From Pseudomonas putida NBRC 14164 (lineage in GTDB: Bacteria; Pseudomonadota; Gammaproteobacteria; Pseudomonadales; Pseudomonadaceae): a stretch of DNA of 64,000 nt. Under the pieces are notes generated by a model. That model made no database searches. It was given only the letters and a program-made list of their open reading frames with translations, and was not told where the DNA came from. The translations under genes were made by a program, and so were the position numbers. The stretch's first letter is position 1, and each line of letters begins with the position of its first letter. Location of the stretch: positions 5,760,501-5,824,500 of the forward strand of contig NC_021505.1 in NCBI RefSeq assembly GCF_000412675.1, given 5' to 3'. Of this stretch, positions 18,103-27,475 are shown piece by piece.

Positions 18103-19467
18103 ATGTCCGCCTACTTCGCCGAACGCGCTCTGTTGCCTACGGGCTGGGCCAGCCATGTCCGTATCGAGGTCGCCAGCGATGGCCATGTGACCCGCATCGA
18201 GCCGGGCGCTTCGGCCGAAGGCGCCGAGCGCCTGGCCGGCCCGTTGCTGCCCGGCATGCCCAACCTGCACTCGCACGCCTTCCAGCGCGCCATGGCGGGT
18301 TTGGCGGAAGTCGCCGGCAACCCCAACGACAGCTTCTGGACCTGGCGCGACCTGATGTACCGCCTGGTCGGGCAGATCACCCCGGAGCAGCTGCAGGTCA
18401 TCGCCCGCCAGTTGTATATCGAGATGCTCAAGGCCGGCTACACCTCGGTGGCCGAATTCCATTACGTGCATCACGACCAGGCAGGCAAGGCCTACGCCGA
18501 CCCGGCCGAGCTGTCCCGCCGTATCAGCGCGGCCGCTGCCGACACTGGCATTGGCCTGACCTTGTTGCCGGTGTTGTACAGCCACGCCGGGTTTGGCGGG
18601 CAGGCTCCGAACGACGGGCAGCGGCGCTTCATCAACTCCACCGAACAGTACCTGCAACTGCAAACGCAACTGGCCCCGTTACTGGCCGCGCAACCCGCTC
18701 AGCATCTGGGCCTGTGCTTCCACTCGCTGCGTGCGGTGACGCCTGGGCAGATTGCCGAAGTGCTGGCGGCCAGCGACAAGCAATGCCCGGTGCATATCCA
18801 TATTGCCGAGCAGCAGAAGGAAGTGGACGACTGCCTGGCGTGGAGCGGCCTACGCCCGCTGCAATGGTTGTACGAGCATGTAGAGGTGGACCGTCGCTGG
18901 TGCCTGGTGCACGCCACCCATGCCGAGCCGGATGAAGTCACCACCATGGCCCGCAGTGGCGCGGTGGCCGGGTTGTGCCTGACCACCGAGGCCAACCTGG
19001 GCGACGGGATTTTCCCGGCGGTGGACTTCCTGGCCCAGGGCGGGCGTATGGGTATTGGCTCGGACAGCCATGTGTCGCTGAGCGTGGTGGAAGAGCTGCG
19101 CTGGCTGGAATATGGCCAGCGGCTGCGTGACCAGCGACGCAACCGCTTGTACCGCGGCGATCAGCCGATGGTCGGGCGCACGCTGTACGACGCTGCGCTC
19201 GCGGGCGGTGCACAGGCACTGGGGCAAGCGGTCGGGGAACTGGCCGTGGGCAAGCGCGCCGACTGGCTGGTACTGGATGGACAGGACCCCTACATCGCCC
19301 TGGCGGATGGCGATGCCATTCTCAACCGCTGGCTGTTTGCTGGCGGGGATCGCCAAGTGCGCGATGTGATGGTGAACGGGCAATGGGTGGTGCGCCAGGG
19401 GCGGCATGCCCAGGAAGAGGAAAGCGCGGGGGCGTTTGCCGGGGTGCTGCGGCAGCTCTTGGGCTGA
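18103..19467 (+). CDS. hutF: Formimidoylglutamate deiminase
   Basis: HutF deiminates N-formimino-L-glutamate to N-formyl-L-glutamate, which HutG then hydrolyses. It is an amidohydrolase of 454 aa. The metal-binding LHSHAFQRAMAG, the middle His (HIHIAEQQKE), VHATHAEPDE and the late GSDSHVSLS give the complete set of ligands. It is transcribed alone and opposite to hutC, about 24 bp after the HutC operator. Confidence 0.97.
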   Translation: MSAYFAERALLPTGWASHVRIEVASDGHVTRIEPGASAEGAERLAGPLLPGMPNLHSHAFQRAMAGLAEVAGNPNDSFWTWRDLMYRLVGQITPEQLQVIARQLYIEMLKAGYTSVAEFHYVHHDQAGKAYADPAELSRRISAAAADTGIGLTLLPVLYSHAGFGGQAPNDGQRRFINSTEQYLQLQTQLAPLLAAQPAQHLGLCFHSLRAVTPGQIAEVLAASDKQCPVHIHIAEQQKEVDDCLAWSGLRPLQWLYEHVEVDRRWCLVHATHAEPDEVTTMARSGAVAGLCLTTEANLGDGIFPAVDFLAQGGRMGIGSDSHVSLSVVEELRWLEYGQRLRDQRRNRLYRGDQPMVGRTLYDAALAGGAQALGQAVGELAVGKRADWLVLDGQDPYIALADGDAILNRWLFAGGDRQVRDVMVNGQWVVRQGRHAQEEESAGAFAGVLRQLLG

Positions 19468-19474
19468 GCGTATT

Positions 19475-19578
19475 GGGGCTGCTTTGCAGCCCTTTCGCGG
19501 CACAAGGCCGCTCCTACAGGGGAACGCGTATCCCTGTAGGAGCGGCCTTGTGTCGCGAAAGGGCCGCAAAGCGGCCCC
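19475..19578. repeat. REP pair, GCGGCACAAGGCCGCTCCTACA type
   Basis: Inverted copies of TCGCGGCACAAGGCCGCTCC and GGAGCGGCCTTGTGTCGCGA are framed by GGGGCTGCTTTGCAGCCC and GGGCCGCAAAGCGGCCCC. It lies between the convergent hutF and the lipocalin gene and probably acts as the terminator for both. Confidence 0.9.
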
Positions 19579-19583
19579 AAAAA

Positions 19584-20156
19584 TCAGTGCATTTTTACGA
19601 TTTGCTGATCGGACGCCCGCCAGATCAGCCGGCTGGTGTCATACCCCTGCTGGCGTGCCTTGGCCAGCAGGTGCTCGCGCTCCCAGGCCGGCAGCGTCGG
19701 CGTGCGTGACAGTATCCACAAGTACTTGCGGTCCGGGCTGCCGACCACTGCCGTGCGGTAGCGATCGTCCACGTACAGAATCCAGTATTCGCCCCGAGCC
19801 ACGCCAGGCACCAGCTTGGTAAACCAGTTATCAAACTCTACCCACAGTTTATCGGTGTGCCCGGGCTCCTGGATGCTTGCGTGCCCCTCGGCACGCAGCC
19901 ACTCATCACCGATGGTGCGGCAGCGGTTGAGCACACCAAACGTGCCATCAGGCTTGAGGTTGTAGTGCGCCTCGGACTGCTCGCAGCCGGTCTGGTAGCG
20001 CATGGGCAGGCGCGCCAGTTCGAACCATTTGCCCTGGTAGCGCTTGAGGTCGACGTTGCCAGCGGTCTTCGGCGCCAGCGGGTCGTGTACGGAGCCCGCG
20101 CAACCACCCAGCAGCAACGCCAGGCATACCCCCATCAGCAGGTACAGACGCCTCAT
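19584..20156 (-). CDS. blc: Bacterial lipocalin, outer-membrane lipoprotein
   Basis: This is a Blc-type lipocalin that binds lipids or other hydrophobic ligands at the outer membrane. It has 190 aa. The lipobox LLLGGCAG (Cys about residue 19) follows a short hydrophobic signal. The lipocalin first motif is KRYQGKWFELARLPM, and later come YWILYVDDRYRTAVVGSP and LWILSRTP. The ATG overlaps the stop of the upstream small lipoprotein gene by 4 bp, so they form an operon. Confidence 0.93.
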   Translation of the reverse strand: MRRLYLLMGVCLALLLGGCAGSVHDPLAPKTAGNVDLKRYQGKWFELARLPMRYQTGCEQSEAHYNLKPDGTFGVLNRCRTIGDEWLRAEGHASIQEPGHTDKLWVEFDNWFTKLVPGVARGEYWILYVDDRYRTAVVGSPDRKYLWILSRTPTLPAWEREHLLAKARQQGYDTSRLIWRASDQQIVKMH

Positions 20157-20407
20157 TTGAGGCCCTGCCCTGAATACATCAGCACCTTGTCAGCCGCGTA
20201 CTGCACGCTGATGAAGCTCTTCTCGTCCCCCCAGGTGCAGCTGCTCATGCCCAGCGCGCCAGAGCACTCGGTCGGCGTACCGAGCAACTGCTCGACCTCG
20301 GCCTTGTTCATACCGGCCTTGATCTTGGAATAGTTTTCCTGATTGATCTTGCTGCAGGCAGTCAGGACGACGCACAGCGACAACAGGGCGAGGGAACGCA
20401 ACGACAT
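20153..20407 (-). CDS. Small SmpA/OmlA-like lipoprotein
   Basis: This 84-residue lipoprotein has the lipobox VVLTACSK (Cys near residue 16). The body is of the SmpA/OmlA/DUF3862 type: YSKIKAGMNKAEVEQLLGTPTEC, here read as KIKAGMNKAEVEQLLGTP, then a CTWGDE-like turn. AGGAG lies 8 bases before ATG 20407, preferred over a GTG three codons upstream. It is coupled to the lipocalin gene. Its function is unknown; the fold usually mediates protein contacts in the envelope. Confidence 0.85.
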   Translation of the reverse strand: MSLRSLALLSLCVVLTACSKINQENYSKIKAGMNKAEVEQLLGTPTECSGALGMSSCTWGDEKSFISVQYAADKVLMYSGQGLK

Positions 20408-20565
20408 GAAGGACACTCCTGAAGAGGGGAAACAGGCGAGTGGCCTGCAGTGACCTTCGACGGGAAAATCCCTCCCAGGTTCCCTGCCCTACCCCCTTTG
20501 CACCTACACCATTGGTCGGATGGCCATTACTGTGCGATTAATCACAAAGCATTAATCATGTGCAA

Positions 20566-20596
20566 ATAAAAAGGCCGCACCCTTTCAGGTGCGGCC
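20566..20596 (-). terminator. Rho-independent terminator after the DUF924 gene
   Basis: On the minus strand GGCCGCACC, loop TGAAAG and GGTGCGGCC are followed by TTTTTATTTG. This 9-bp perfect stem ends the fbp-DUF924 transcript. Confidence 0.9.
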
Positions 20597-20634
20597 TCGT
20601 GTCGCGACGGCCTGCGCAGCAGGCCCCGTGGGCT

Positions 20635-21231
20635 TCAGAATCTGGACCCGGGCTCCAGCAAAAAGTCCATCTCTTCGCTGGTGCTCGGCCGCTCCAGCAC
20701 CAGGTTGCGGTGCGGGAAGCGCCCAAACCGGGCAATCACCCGCTGGTGCTGCTCGGCATAGTCAAGGAAGCCTTCGAACAGCCGCCGGCTGGCTTCGGGC
20801 TGCTCGTCCAGCAACAACTGATAACGCTCGACACAGAGGTTCTGCCAGTCCAGCACCTCGGCATGCTCCAGCACCAGCAGCACGAACACACGCTGGATCG
20901 GCAGCAGCTGGTAGTCCCAGCCCTTCTGCAGGCCCTGCATGGCGACCACCTGGGCACGCCGGTCGCCTTCAAAGGCGCGCGGCGTGTCGCGATAGAGCAT
21001 GCGCGGCAGCTGGTCCAGCAAGATCAGCAGGCCCAGCCAGCCCTGCGGGCTTTGCTGCCACTCTTCGAGCCCACCCGCCAGGGCGTGCTCGACCAGGTCG
21101 CCAAACAGCGCATGGGCATCGGCATCGTGATGCTTGCCGAACCACAGCGTGCTCTTCTCGTCAGCCACGGCCTGGGCACTGGTGCCCCAACCGAACCACC
21201 ATTCCAGCAACGGCTGCCAAGGTGCGAGCAT
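20635..21231 (-). CDS. DUF924 (TPR-like helical) family protein
   Basis: This 198-aa protein belongs to the DUF924 family, an all-helical TPR-like fold. The family segments are WFG (residue about 13), LVEHALAGGLEEW, LILLDQLPRMLYR and PFLEHAE/ RFGRFPHRN-type sequences: the visible text has LLDQLPRMLYRDTPRAFEGD and FGRFPHRNLVLER. The biochemical role is unknown. It lies 3 bp after fbp on the same strand, so it is cotranscribed with gluconeogenic fructose-bisphosphatase. Confidence 0.9.
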   Translation of the reverse strand: MLAPWQPLLEWWFGWGTSAQAVADEKSTLWFGKHHDADAHALFGDLVEHALAGGLEEWQQSPQGWLGLLILLDQLPRMLYRDTPRAFEGDRRAQVVAMQGLQKGWDYQLLPIQRVFVLLVLEHAEVLDWQNLCVERYQLLLDEQPEASRRLFEGFLDYAEQHQRVIARFGRFPHRNLVLERPSTSEEMDFLLEPGSRF

Positions 21232-21234
21232 GAC

Positions 21235-22245
21235 TTACTCCTTGTGGTAGGCGGTGACGCGCTCTACCTCTTCCTTCGAGCCAAGGATCACCGACACGCG
21301 CTGGTGCAGGCTTTCTGGCTTGATGTCGAGGATGCGATCGTAACCGTTGGTAGAGGCGCCGCCTGCCTGTTCGATGATGAACGACATCGGGTTGGCTTCG
21401 TACATCAGGCGCAGCTTGCCTGGCTTGCTTGGCTCGCGGGCGTCACGTGGGTACATGAACAGGCCGCCACGGGTCAGGATGCGGTGCACGTCGGCCACCA
21501 TCGAGGCGATCCAGCGCATGTTGTAGTTCTTTTTCAGCGGACCGGTTTCGCCGGCCAGCAGTTCGCCCACGTAGCGTTGTACCGGGGCTTCCCAGTGACG
21601 CTGGTTGGACATGTTGATGGCGAACTCGGCGGTGGTAGCCGGTACCTGGATGTTTTCGTGGGTCAGGACGAAGCTGCCCAGTTCGCGGTCCAGGGTGAAG
21701 CCCTTGACGCCGTTGCCCAGGGTCAGGATCAGCATGGTCTGCGGGCCGTAGATGGCGTAACCGGCAGCGACCTGCTCGGTGCCTGGCTGCAGGAAAGCTT
21801 CTTCGTTCAGGCTTTCGTTCTGGCTCAGGTACTGGTTAGGGCAACGCAGCACCGAGAAGATGGTGCCGACCGAGACGTTGACGTCGATGTTCGACGAACC
21901 GTCCAGTGGGTCGAAGACCAGCAGGTACGCGCCTTTCGGGTACTTGCCCGGGATCTGGTAGGCGTTGTCCATTTCTTCGGAAGCCATGCCGGCCAGGTGG
22001 CCGCCCCATTCGTTGGCTTCCAGCAGGATATCGTTGGAAATCACATCCAGCTTCTTCTGGACTTCGCCCTGCACGTTTTCAGTGCCCATGCTGCCCAGCA
22101 CGCCGCCGAGGGCGCCCTTGGACACGTGATGGCTGATTTCCTTGCACGCACGCGCCACCACTTCGATCAGGAAGCGCAGATCGGCAGGGGTATTGTTGCT
22201 GCGGGTCTGCTCAATCAGATAGCGACTCAGGGTAACGCGGGACAT
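21235..22245 (-). CDS. fbp: Fructose-1,6-bisphosphatase, class I
   Basis: Fbp hydrolyses fructose 1,6-bisphosphate to fructose 6-phosphate in gluconeogenesis, essential for growth on acids and amino acids in pseudomonads. It has 336 aa, the class I length. The metal site DPLDGSSNIDVN and the sugar-phosphate loops (LRLMYEANPMSFIIEQAGG, shown as YEANPMSFIIEQAGG) are intact. The start is ATG 22245. It is the first gene of a two-gene operon with the DUF924 gene. Confidence 0.97.
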   Translation of the reverse strand: MSRVTLSRYLIEQTRSNNTPADLRFLIEVVARACKEISHHVSKGALGGVLGSMGTENVQGEVQKKLDVISNDILLEANEWGGHLAGMASEEMDNAYQIPGKYPKGAYLLVFDPLDGSSNIDVNVSVGTIFSVLRCPNQYLSQNESLNEEAFLQPGTEQVAAGYAIYGPQTMLILTLGNGVKGFTLDRELGSFVLTHENIQVPATTAEFAINMSNQRHWEAPVQRYVGELLAGETGPLKKNYNMRWIASMVADVHRILTRGGLFMYPRDAREPSKPGKLRLMYEANPMSFIIEQAGGASTNGYDRILDIKPESLHQRVSVILGSKEEVERVTAYHKE

Positions 22246-22397
22246 GTATGGCTCCGAAAGGATTGGGGGAGTAAAAACCCCCGCAGTTTACAGGGAGAGT
22301 GGCGGGCTAGCGAGCAATGAGACTCGCCACGGCTCTCAGACGGCACAATAGGTCGCTAGTTCAGCCTTCGCCAGGCCGGTGGTCCGGTAATGCGCCC

Positions 22398-22481
22398 GTT
22401 CGCGGGCACGCCCGCTCCCACAGGTACAGCGCAAGCCTTGAAGCTTGCGAGACACCTGTGGGAGCGGGCGTGCCCGCGAAC
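22398..22481. repeat. REP pair, CGCGGGCACGCCCGCTCCCACAG type
   Basis: Inverted copies of GTTCGCGGGCACGCCCGCTC and GAGCGGGCGTGCCCGCGAAC surround a spacer of about 40 bp. It lies between glgP and fbp (both minus strand). The remaining part of the 245-bp gap shows nothing else recognisable apart from the fbp promoter region. Confidence 0.9.
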
Positions 22482-22490
22482 GGCCTCACC

Positions 22491-24941
22491 TCAATCCAAC
22501 GCCTTCCAGATCTCGGTGGCATATTCGCGAATGGTGCGGTCCGACGAGAACCAGCCCATCCGTGCCGTGTTCAACACGGCCATGCGCCACCACTCCTGCG
22601 GCGTGTGCCACAGTTCCTCGACCCGCCGCTGGGCATCCCAGTAGGCATCGAAGTCGGCACACACCAGGAAGCGGTCGTAGGCCACCAGCCCGTCGATCAA
22701 CCCGGCGTAGCGTGAAGGGTCGTCTGGCGAGAACACACCGCTGCGAATGGCCTGCAGCACGTCGCTCAAGCGGTTGGAAGCGGCAATGGCGGCATTGGCA
22801 CCAAAGTCACCGGCACGCTTGCGCGCCTCGACCTGCTGCGCGGTCAGGCCGAAGATGAACATGTTGTCGGCGCCTACCTGTTCGCACATTTCCACGTTGG
22901 CACCGTCCAGGGTGCCGATGGTCAGCGCACCGTTCAGGCCGAACTTCATGTTGCTGGTACCGGAGGCTTCATAACCGGCCGTGGAAATCTGCTCGGAAAG
23001 GTCTGCCGCCGGGATGATGCTTTCAGCCAGGCTGACGTTGTAGTTGGGCAGGAACACCACCTTGAGCAGGCCGCGCACGGTCGGGTCGTTATTCACCACC
23101 CGGGCGATGTCGTTGGCCAGCTTGATGATCAGCTTGGCCTGGTGGTAGCTGGCCGCAGCCTTGCCGGCGAAGATCTTCACCCGCGGCACCCAGTTGGTGC
23201 CAGGGTCGTTGCGTATGGCCTGGTACAGTGCCACGGTGTGCAGCAGGTTGAGCAACTGGCGCTTGTACTCGTGGATCCGCTTGACCTGCACATCGAACAG
23301 CGCCTCGGGGTTCACCGTGACACCAATGCGGTCCTGGATGATGCTGGCCAGGGCGCGCTTGCTGTGCAGGCGCTGAGCGGCGAACTGCTTGCGGAAGCCC
23401 GCCTTGTCAGCAAACGGCACAAGGCCAGCCAGAAGCCCTTCAGGGTCGTCCTTGAGCCCCGGCCCGAGCGCTTCGACCAGCATCTCGGTCAGCAGTGGGT
23501 TGGACTGGTACAGCCAGCGGCGGAAGGTAATGCCGTTGGTCTTGTTGTTGATTCGTTGCGGGTAGAGCTTGTGCAGCTCTGAGAACACAGTGCTCTTCAT
23601 CAGCTTGCTGTGCAGCGCCGACACGCCGTTGACGCTGTGCGAGCCGAGAAACGCCAGGTTACCCATGCGCACCCGACGGCCGTTGTCTTCCTCGATCAGC
23701 GACACCGCGCGCAGCACGTCGAAATCGTGCATGCCTTTGGCCCGCAATGCGTCGATATGGTAGGCGTTGATCAGGTAGATGATCTGCATGTGCCGCGGCA
23801 GCATGCGCTCCATCAGGGCTACCGGCCAGGTTTCCAGGGCTTCGGGCAGCAGGGTGTGGTTGGTGTAGGCGAGCGTGCCAACGGTCAGCTCCCAGGCCTT
23901 GTCCCACGGCACCTCGTGCTGGTCCACCAGCAGCCGCATCAGCTCTGCCACGGCAATCGACGGGTGCGTGTCGTTGAGCTGGATGGCGGCTGCGTCGGGC
24001 AGGTTGAGCAAGTCCTTGTGCATGTTCAGGTGCCGGCGCAGCAAATCCTGCAACGAAGCCGACACGAAGAAGTACTCCTGGCGCAGGCGCAGTTCCTGCC
24101 CGGCCTCGGTGCTGTCGGCCGGGTACAGCACGCGGGAAATACTCTCGGCCCGCGCCACTTCGGCCACCGCCCCCAGGTGGTCACCGGCATTGAAGCGCTC
24201 CAGGTGCAGCTCTTCCAGCGCCCGCGCACGCCACAGGCGCAAGGTATTGACGCTGGACCCACGCCAGCCCACCACGGGCGTGTCGTAGGCCACCGCCCGC
24301 ACCGTTTCGCCAGGCGACCAGACCTGGCGCTGGGTACCACTGGCGTCGTTCACGGTTTCGACACTACCGCCGAAGCTGATCGGGTAGATCACCTCGGCAC
24401 GCTCGAACTCCCAAGGGTTACCGAAGTCCAGCCAGTTCTCGGTCTGTTCCTGCTGCCAGCCATCGACCACGGCCTGCCGGAACAACCCATGCTCGTAGCG
24501 GATGCCGTAACCATGGGCAGCGATGCCCAGGGTGGACATGCTTTCCATGAAGCACGCCGCCAGCCGTCCGAGGCCACCATTACCCAGCGCGGCGTCGGGC
24601 TCGAGCAGGCGGATACGCTCCAGGTCCACATCCAGCCCTTGCAGCGCATCACGGGCGATGTCCAGCAGCCCAAGGTTGCTCAGGCTGTCGTACAGCAAAC
24701 GCCCGATGAGGAACTCGAGGGAAAGGTAATAGACCCGCTTCTGGCTACGGCGGTAGGCCAGACGGGTATGGTCCATCCAGTGGTCGACCATGTGATCGCG
24801 AGCGGCCAAGGCAATGGCTTCGAACCAGTCGTGGTCGAACGCATGCTCCGGGTCCTTGCCGACCGCGTAGGTCAGCTTGTTCAGTACAGCGGCGCGAAAT
24901 TCGGCCACCTCGGCGTCACGTGCTTCGGGTTCCTGGGACAT
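22491..24941 (-). CDS. glgP: Glycogen/maltodextrin phosphorylase
   Basis: This GT35 enzyme releases glucose 1-phosphate from glycogen or maltodextrins and uses pyridoxal phosphate. It has 816 aa from ATG 24941 (MSQEPEARDAEVAEF). The PLP lysine lies in EASGTSNMKFGLNGALTIGT, and GNGGLGRLAACFMES and DTHPSIAVAELMR mark the family. Thirty-three in-frame codons upstream are not family-like. It stands apart from other glycogen genes, which is usual for pseudomonads. Confidence 0.97.
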   Translation of the reverse strand: MSQEPEARDAEVAEFRAAVLNKLTYAVGKDPEHAFDHDWFEAIALAARDHMVDHWMDHTRLAYRRSQKRVYYLSLEFLIGRLLYDSLSNLGLLDIARDALQGLDVDLERIRLLEPDAALGNGGLGRLAACFMESMSTLGIAAHGYGIRYEHGLFRQAVVDGWQQEQTENWLDFGNPWEFERAEVIYPISFGGSVETVNDASGTQRQVWSPGETVRAVAYDTPVVGWRGSSVNTLRLWRARALEELHLERFNAGDHLGAVAEVARAESISRVLYPADSTEAGQELRLRQEYFFVSASLQDLLRRHLNMHKDLLNLPDAAAIQLNDTHPSIAVAELMRLLVDQHEVPWDKAWELTVGTLAYTNHTLLPEALETWPVALMERMLPRHMQIIYLINAYHIDALRAKGMHDFDVLRAVSLIEEDNGRRVRMGNLAFLGSHSVNGVSALHSKLMKSTVFSELHKLYPQRINNKTNGITFRRWLYQSNPLLTEMLVEALGPGLKDDPEGLLAGLVPFADKAGFRKQFAAQRLHSKRALASIIQDRIGVTVNPEALFDVQVKRIHEYKRQLLNLLHTVALYQAIRNDPGTNWVPRVKIFAGKAAASYHQAKLIIKLANDIARVVNNDPTVRGLLKVVFLPNYNVSLAESIIPAADLSEQISTAGYEASGTSNMKFGLNGALTIGTLDGANVEMCEQVGADNMFIFGLTAQQVEARKRAGDFGANAAIAASNRLSDVLQAIRSGVFSPDDPSRYAGLIDGLVAYDRFLVCADFDAYWDAQRRVEELWHTPQEWWRMAVLNTARMGWFSSDRTIREYATEIWKALD

Positions 24942-25060
24942 GCGGCATCCTCTGGCAAGTTGACGAAAGCGGAGGGAGATTGATGAGACTAGCCCCTTCG
25001 ACAGGGAGTGACAGTTACTGTTCGCAGTTTTCATGCCCACTTTGCCAATCCGGCAAAAGG

Positions 25061-25079
25061 TTGTTCATAAATTGAACAA
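25061..25079. promoter_or_regulatory. Inverted repeat in the glgP/ykgJ divergent region
   Basis: TTGTTCA-TAAAT-TGAACAA is a perfect 7-bp inverted repeat with a 5-bp AT-rich centre. It lies 47 bp before the YkgJ-type gene and 120 bp before glgP in their shared promoter region. It may be an operator for an unidentified regulator, but it could also be chance in an AT-rich promoter. Confidence 0.45.
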
Positions 25080-25125
25080 TTCCGGTATCATCGCGCGCCC
25101 CAAGACCGTGATCCACCCTATAAAG

Positions 25126-25530
25126 ATGAAAACGACCCTGATCGCCGCGGCCGAAGTCGACCGCCTGGAGACCTGGCAGCGCTATACCAGCAACATGTGC
25201 CATGGCTGCCATTCGACCTGCTGCACCCTGCCGGTGGAGGTGAAGATCAAGGATCTGATCCGCATCGGCGTGGTAGACGAGTTCGAGAAAGACGAACCCC
25301 CGAAGAACGTGGCCAAGCGCCTGCAAAAAGAAGGCATCATCGAGCGCTTCAACCAGAAGTCGGGAATCTTCACCCTGACCCGGATGAGCAACGATGACTG
25401 CATGTACCTGGATCGTAAGAGCCGGCTGTGCACCATTTATGACAAGCGCCCGGATACCTGCCGCAACCACCCCAAGGTCGGGCCGCGGCCAGGGTATTGC
25501 GCCTATAAGCCCAAGGTAGTCGGGCGCTGA
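25126..25530 (+). CDS. YkgJ-type cysteine cluster protein
   Basis: This small protein (134 aa from ATG 25126) belongs to the YkgJ/CxxCxxCC family, thought to bind zinc or an Fe-S cluster. The cluster is MCHGCHSTCC (residues about 24-33), followed by a second set in DDCMYLDRKSRLCTIYDKRP and DTCRNHP. The frame extends 31 codons further upstream through the promoter region, and the ATG with KTTLIAAAEVDRLETW is preferred. Function unknown. Confidence 0.9.
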   Translation: MKTTLIAAAEVDRLETWQRYTSNMCHGCHSTCCTLPVEVKIKDLIRIGVVDEFEKDEPPKNVAKRLQKEGIIERFNQKSGIFTLTRMSNDDCMYLDRKSRLCTIYDKRPDTCRNHPKVGPRPGYCAYKPKVVGR

Positions 25531-25545
25531 TCGTCAGCCTTCAAG

Positions 25546-25577
25546 GGCCTCTTCGCAGGCTTGCCCGCGAAGGGGCC
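25546..25577. repeat. Single REP-like hairpin
   Basis: GGCCTCTTCGCAGGCTTGCC followed by CGCGAAGGGGCC forms one imperfect hairpin of the CGCGGGC REP type. It is the only unpaired REP copy clearly seen in the window. Confidence 0.7.
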
Positions 25578-25596
25578 AACGCAAATCCTGAAGCAT

Positions 25597-25636
25597 AAAA
25601 AAACGCCCCCGGTCTTTCGACCGGGGGCGTTTTCAT
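25597..25636. terminator. Bidirectional terminator between ykgJ-type gene and typA
   Basis: A perfect 14-bp stem (AAACGCCCCCGGTC with GACCGGGGGCGTTT) closes a 4-base loop and has A and T runs on the two sides. It terminates the convergent genes from both directions. Confidence 0.95.
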
Positions 25637-25651
25637 TCAGCCAAAGCTAAC

Positions 25652-27475
25652 TTAGCTGTTTTTGGCTTTCTTGGCAGCGCGGGTACGCTCGCTTTCGTCC
25701 AGGATCTTCTTGCGAAGACGGATGGACTTCGGCGTTACTTCGCACAGCTCGTCTTCCTGGATGTATTCCAGAGCCTGTTCCAGGGTGAAGCGAACTGGCG
25801 GAACCAGAGCGATGACTTCGTCTTTACCCGAAGCACGCATGTTGTCGAGCTTCTTGCCCTTGGTAGGGTTGACGCCCAGGTCGTTGTCGCGGCTGTTCTG
25901 GCCGATGATCTGACCGTTGTAGATCTCCTGACCGTGCTCGACAAACAGCTTGCCACGCGCCTGCAGGGTTTCCAGCGAGTAGGTCAGCGCCTTGCCGGTT
26001 TCGACCGAAACCAGTACGCCGTTCTGACGGCCGGACATGTGGCCGGACTTCACCGCGTCGTAGCGGTCGAAGATCGAGGTCAGGATGCCTGCACCGTTGG
26101 TCAGGGTCAGGAACTGGTTACGGAAACCGATCAGACCACGCGCCGGGATGTTGTATTCCAGGCGTACACGGCCCTTGCCATCCGGAACCATGTTGGTCAG
26201 GTCGCCTTTACGCAGACCCATTTCTTCCATCACCTTGCCCTGGGCTTCTTCAGGGATGTCGATGGTGACGTTCTCGAACGGCTCTTGCTTGACGCCGTCT
26301 ACTTCACGAATGATTACTTCCGGGCGACCCAGGGCCAGCTCGAAGCCTTCGCGACGCATGGTTTCGATCAGTACCGACAGGTGCAGTTCGCCACGACCCG
26401 AGACCTTGAACTTGTCTGGGGAATCGGTTTCTTCAACGCGCAGGGCAACGTTGTACAGCAGCTCTTTGTCCAGACGGTCCTTGATGTTACGGCTGGTGAC
26501 GAACTTGCCTTCCTTGCCGCAGAACGGCGAGTCGTTGACCTGGAAGGTCATCGAAACGGTTGGCTCGTCAACGGTCAGCGGCTTCATCGCCTCAACGGCA
26601 GTCGGGTCGCACAGGGTGTCGGAGATGAACAGCTCGTCGAAACCGCTGATGCAGACGATGTCGCCAGCCTGGGCTTCTTCAACGTCAACGCGGTGCAGGC
26701 CGTGGTGGCCCATCAGCTTGAGGATACGGCCGTTACGCTTCTTGCCGTCAGCGTCGATGGCAACAACCGGGGTGTTCGGCTTGATGCGACCACGGGCAAT
26801 ACGGCCAACGCCGATAACACCCAGGAAGCTGTTGTAGTCCAGTGCGGAGATCTGCATCTGGAACGGGCCGTCACGGTCAACAGCTGGCGCTGGAACGTGG
26901 TCGATGACAGCCTGGTACAGGGCAGTCATGTCTTCGCCCATTTCGGTGTGGTCCAGACCGGCAATGCCGTTCAGGGCCGAGGCGTAGACCACTTTGAAGT
27001 CCAGCTGCTCGTCGGTAGCGCCGAGGTTGTCGAACAGGTCGAAGATCTGGTCCAGAACCCAGTCAGGACGTGCGCCCGGACGGTCAACCTTGTTGATCAC
27101 GACGATTGGCTTCAGGCCGGCTTCGAAGGCCTTCTTGGTCACGAAGCGGGTTTGCGGCATAGGGCCGTCTTGAGCGTCGACCAGCAGCAGCACGGAGTCG
27201 ACCATCGACATTACACGCTCAACCTCGCCACCGAAGTCGGCGTGGCCGGGGGTGTCGACGATGTTGATGTGGTAGCCGTTCCAGTTGATGGCGGTGTTTT
27301 TCGCCAGAATGGTAATACCGCGCTCTTTTTCCTGGTCGTTGGAGTCCATGACGCGCTCGTCGTTGAGCTCGTTACGCTCCAGAGTGCCGGACTGACGCAG
27401 GAGTTTGTCGACCAGGGTGGTTTTACCATGGTCAACGTGGGCGATGATGGCGATGTTACGCAGATTTTCGATCAC
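25652..27475 (-). CDS. typA: Ribosome-associated translational GTPase TypA/BipA
   Basis: TypA is an EF-G-like GTPase that binds the ribosome and helps 50S assembly and stress or cold growth. It has 607 aa and starts with GTG 27475 (IENLRNIAIIAHVDHGKTT). G1 is AHVDHGKT, G2 RGITI, G3 DTPGHADFGGEVERV (DTPGH), and G4 NKVDRPGA (NKVD). Domain V and the C-terminal TypA-specific region with KSIRLRKKILDE are present. It is transcribed alone. Confidence 0.97.
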   Translation of the reverse strand: MIENLRNIAIIAHVDHGKTTLVDKLLRQSGTLERNELNDERVMDSNDQEKERGITILAKNTAINWNGYHINIVDTPGHADFGGEVERVMSMVDSVLLLVDAQDGPMPQTRFVTKKAFEAGLKPIVVINKVDRPGARPDWVLDQIFDLFDNLGATDEQLDFKVVYASALNGIAGLDHTEMGEDMTALYQAVIDHVPAPAVDRDGPFQMQISALDYNSFLGVIGVGRIARGRIKPNTPVVAIDADGKKRNGRILKLMGHHGLHRVDVEEAQAGDIVCISGFDELFISDTLCDPTAVEAMKPLTVDEPTVSMTFQVNDSPFCGKEGKFVTSRNIKDRLDKELLYNVALRVEETDSPDKFKVSGRGELHLSVLIETMRREGFELALGRPEVIIREVDGVKQEPFENVTIDIPEEAQGKVMEEMGLRKGDLTNMVPDGKGRVRLEYNIPARGLIGFRNQFLTLTNGAGILTSIFDRYDAVKSGHMSGRQNGVLVSVETGKALTYSLETLQARGKLFVEHGQEIYNGQIIGQNSRDNDLGVNPTKGKKLDNMRASGKDEVIALVPPVRFTLEQALEYIQEDELCEVTPKSIRLRKKILDESERTRAAKKAKNS

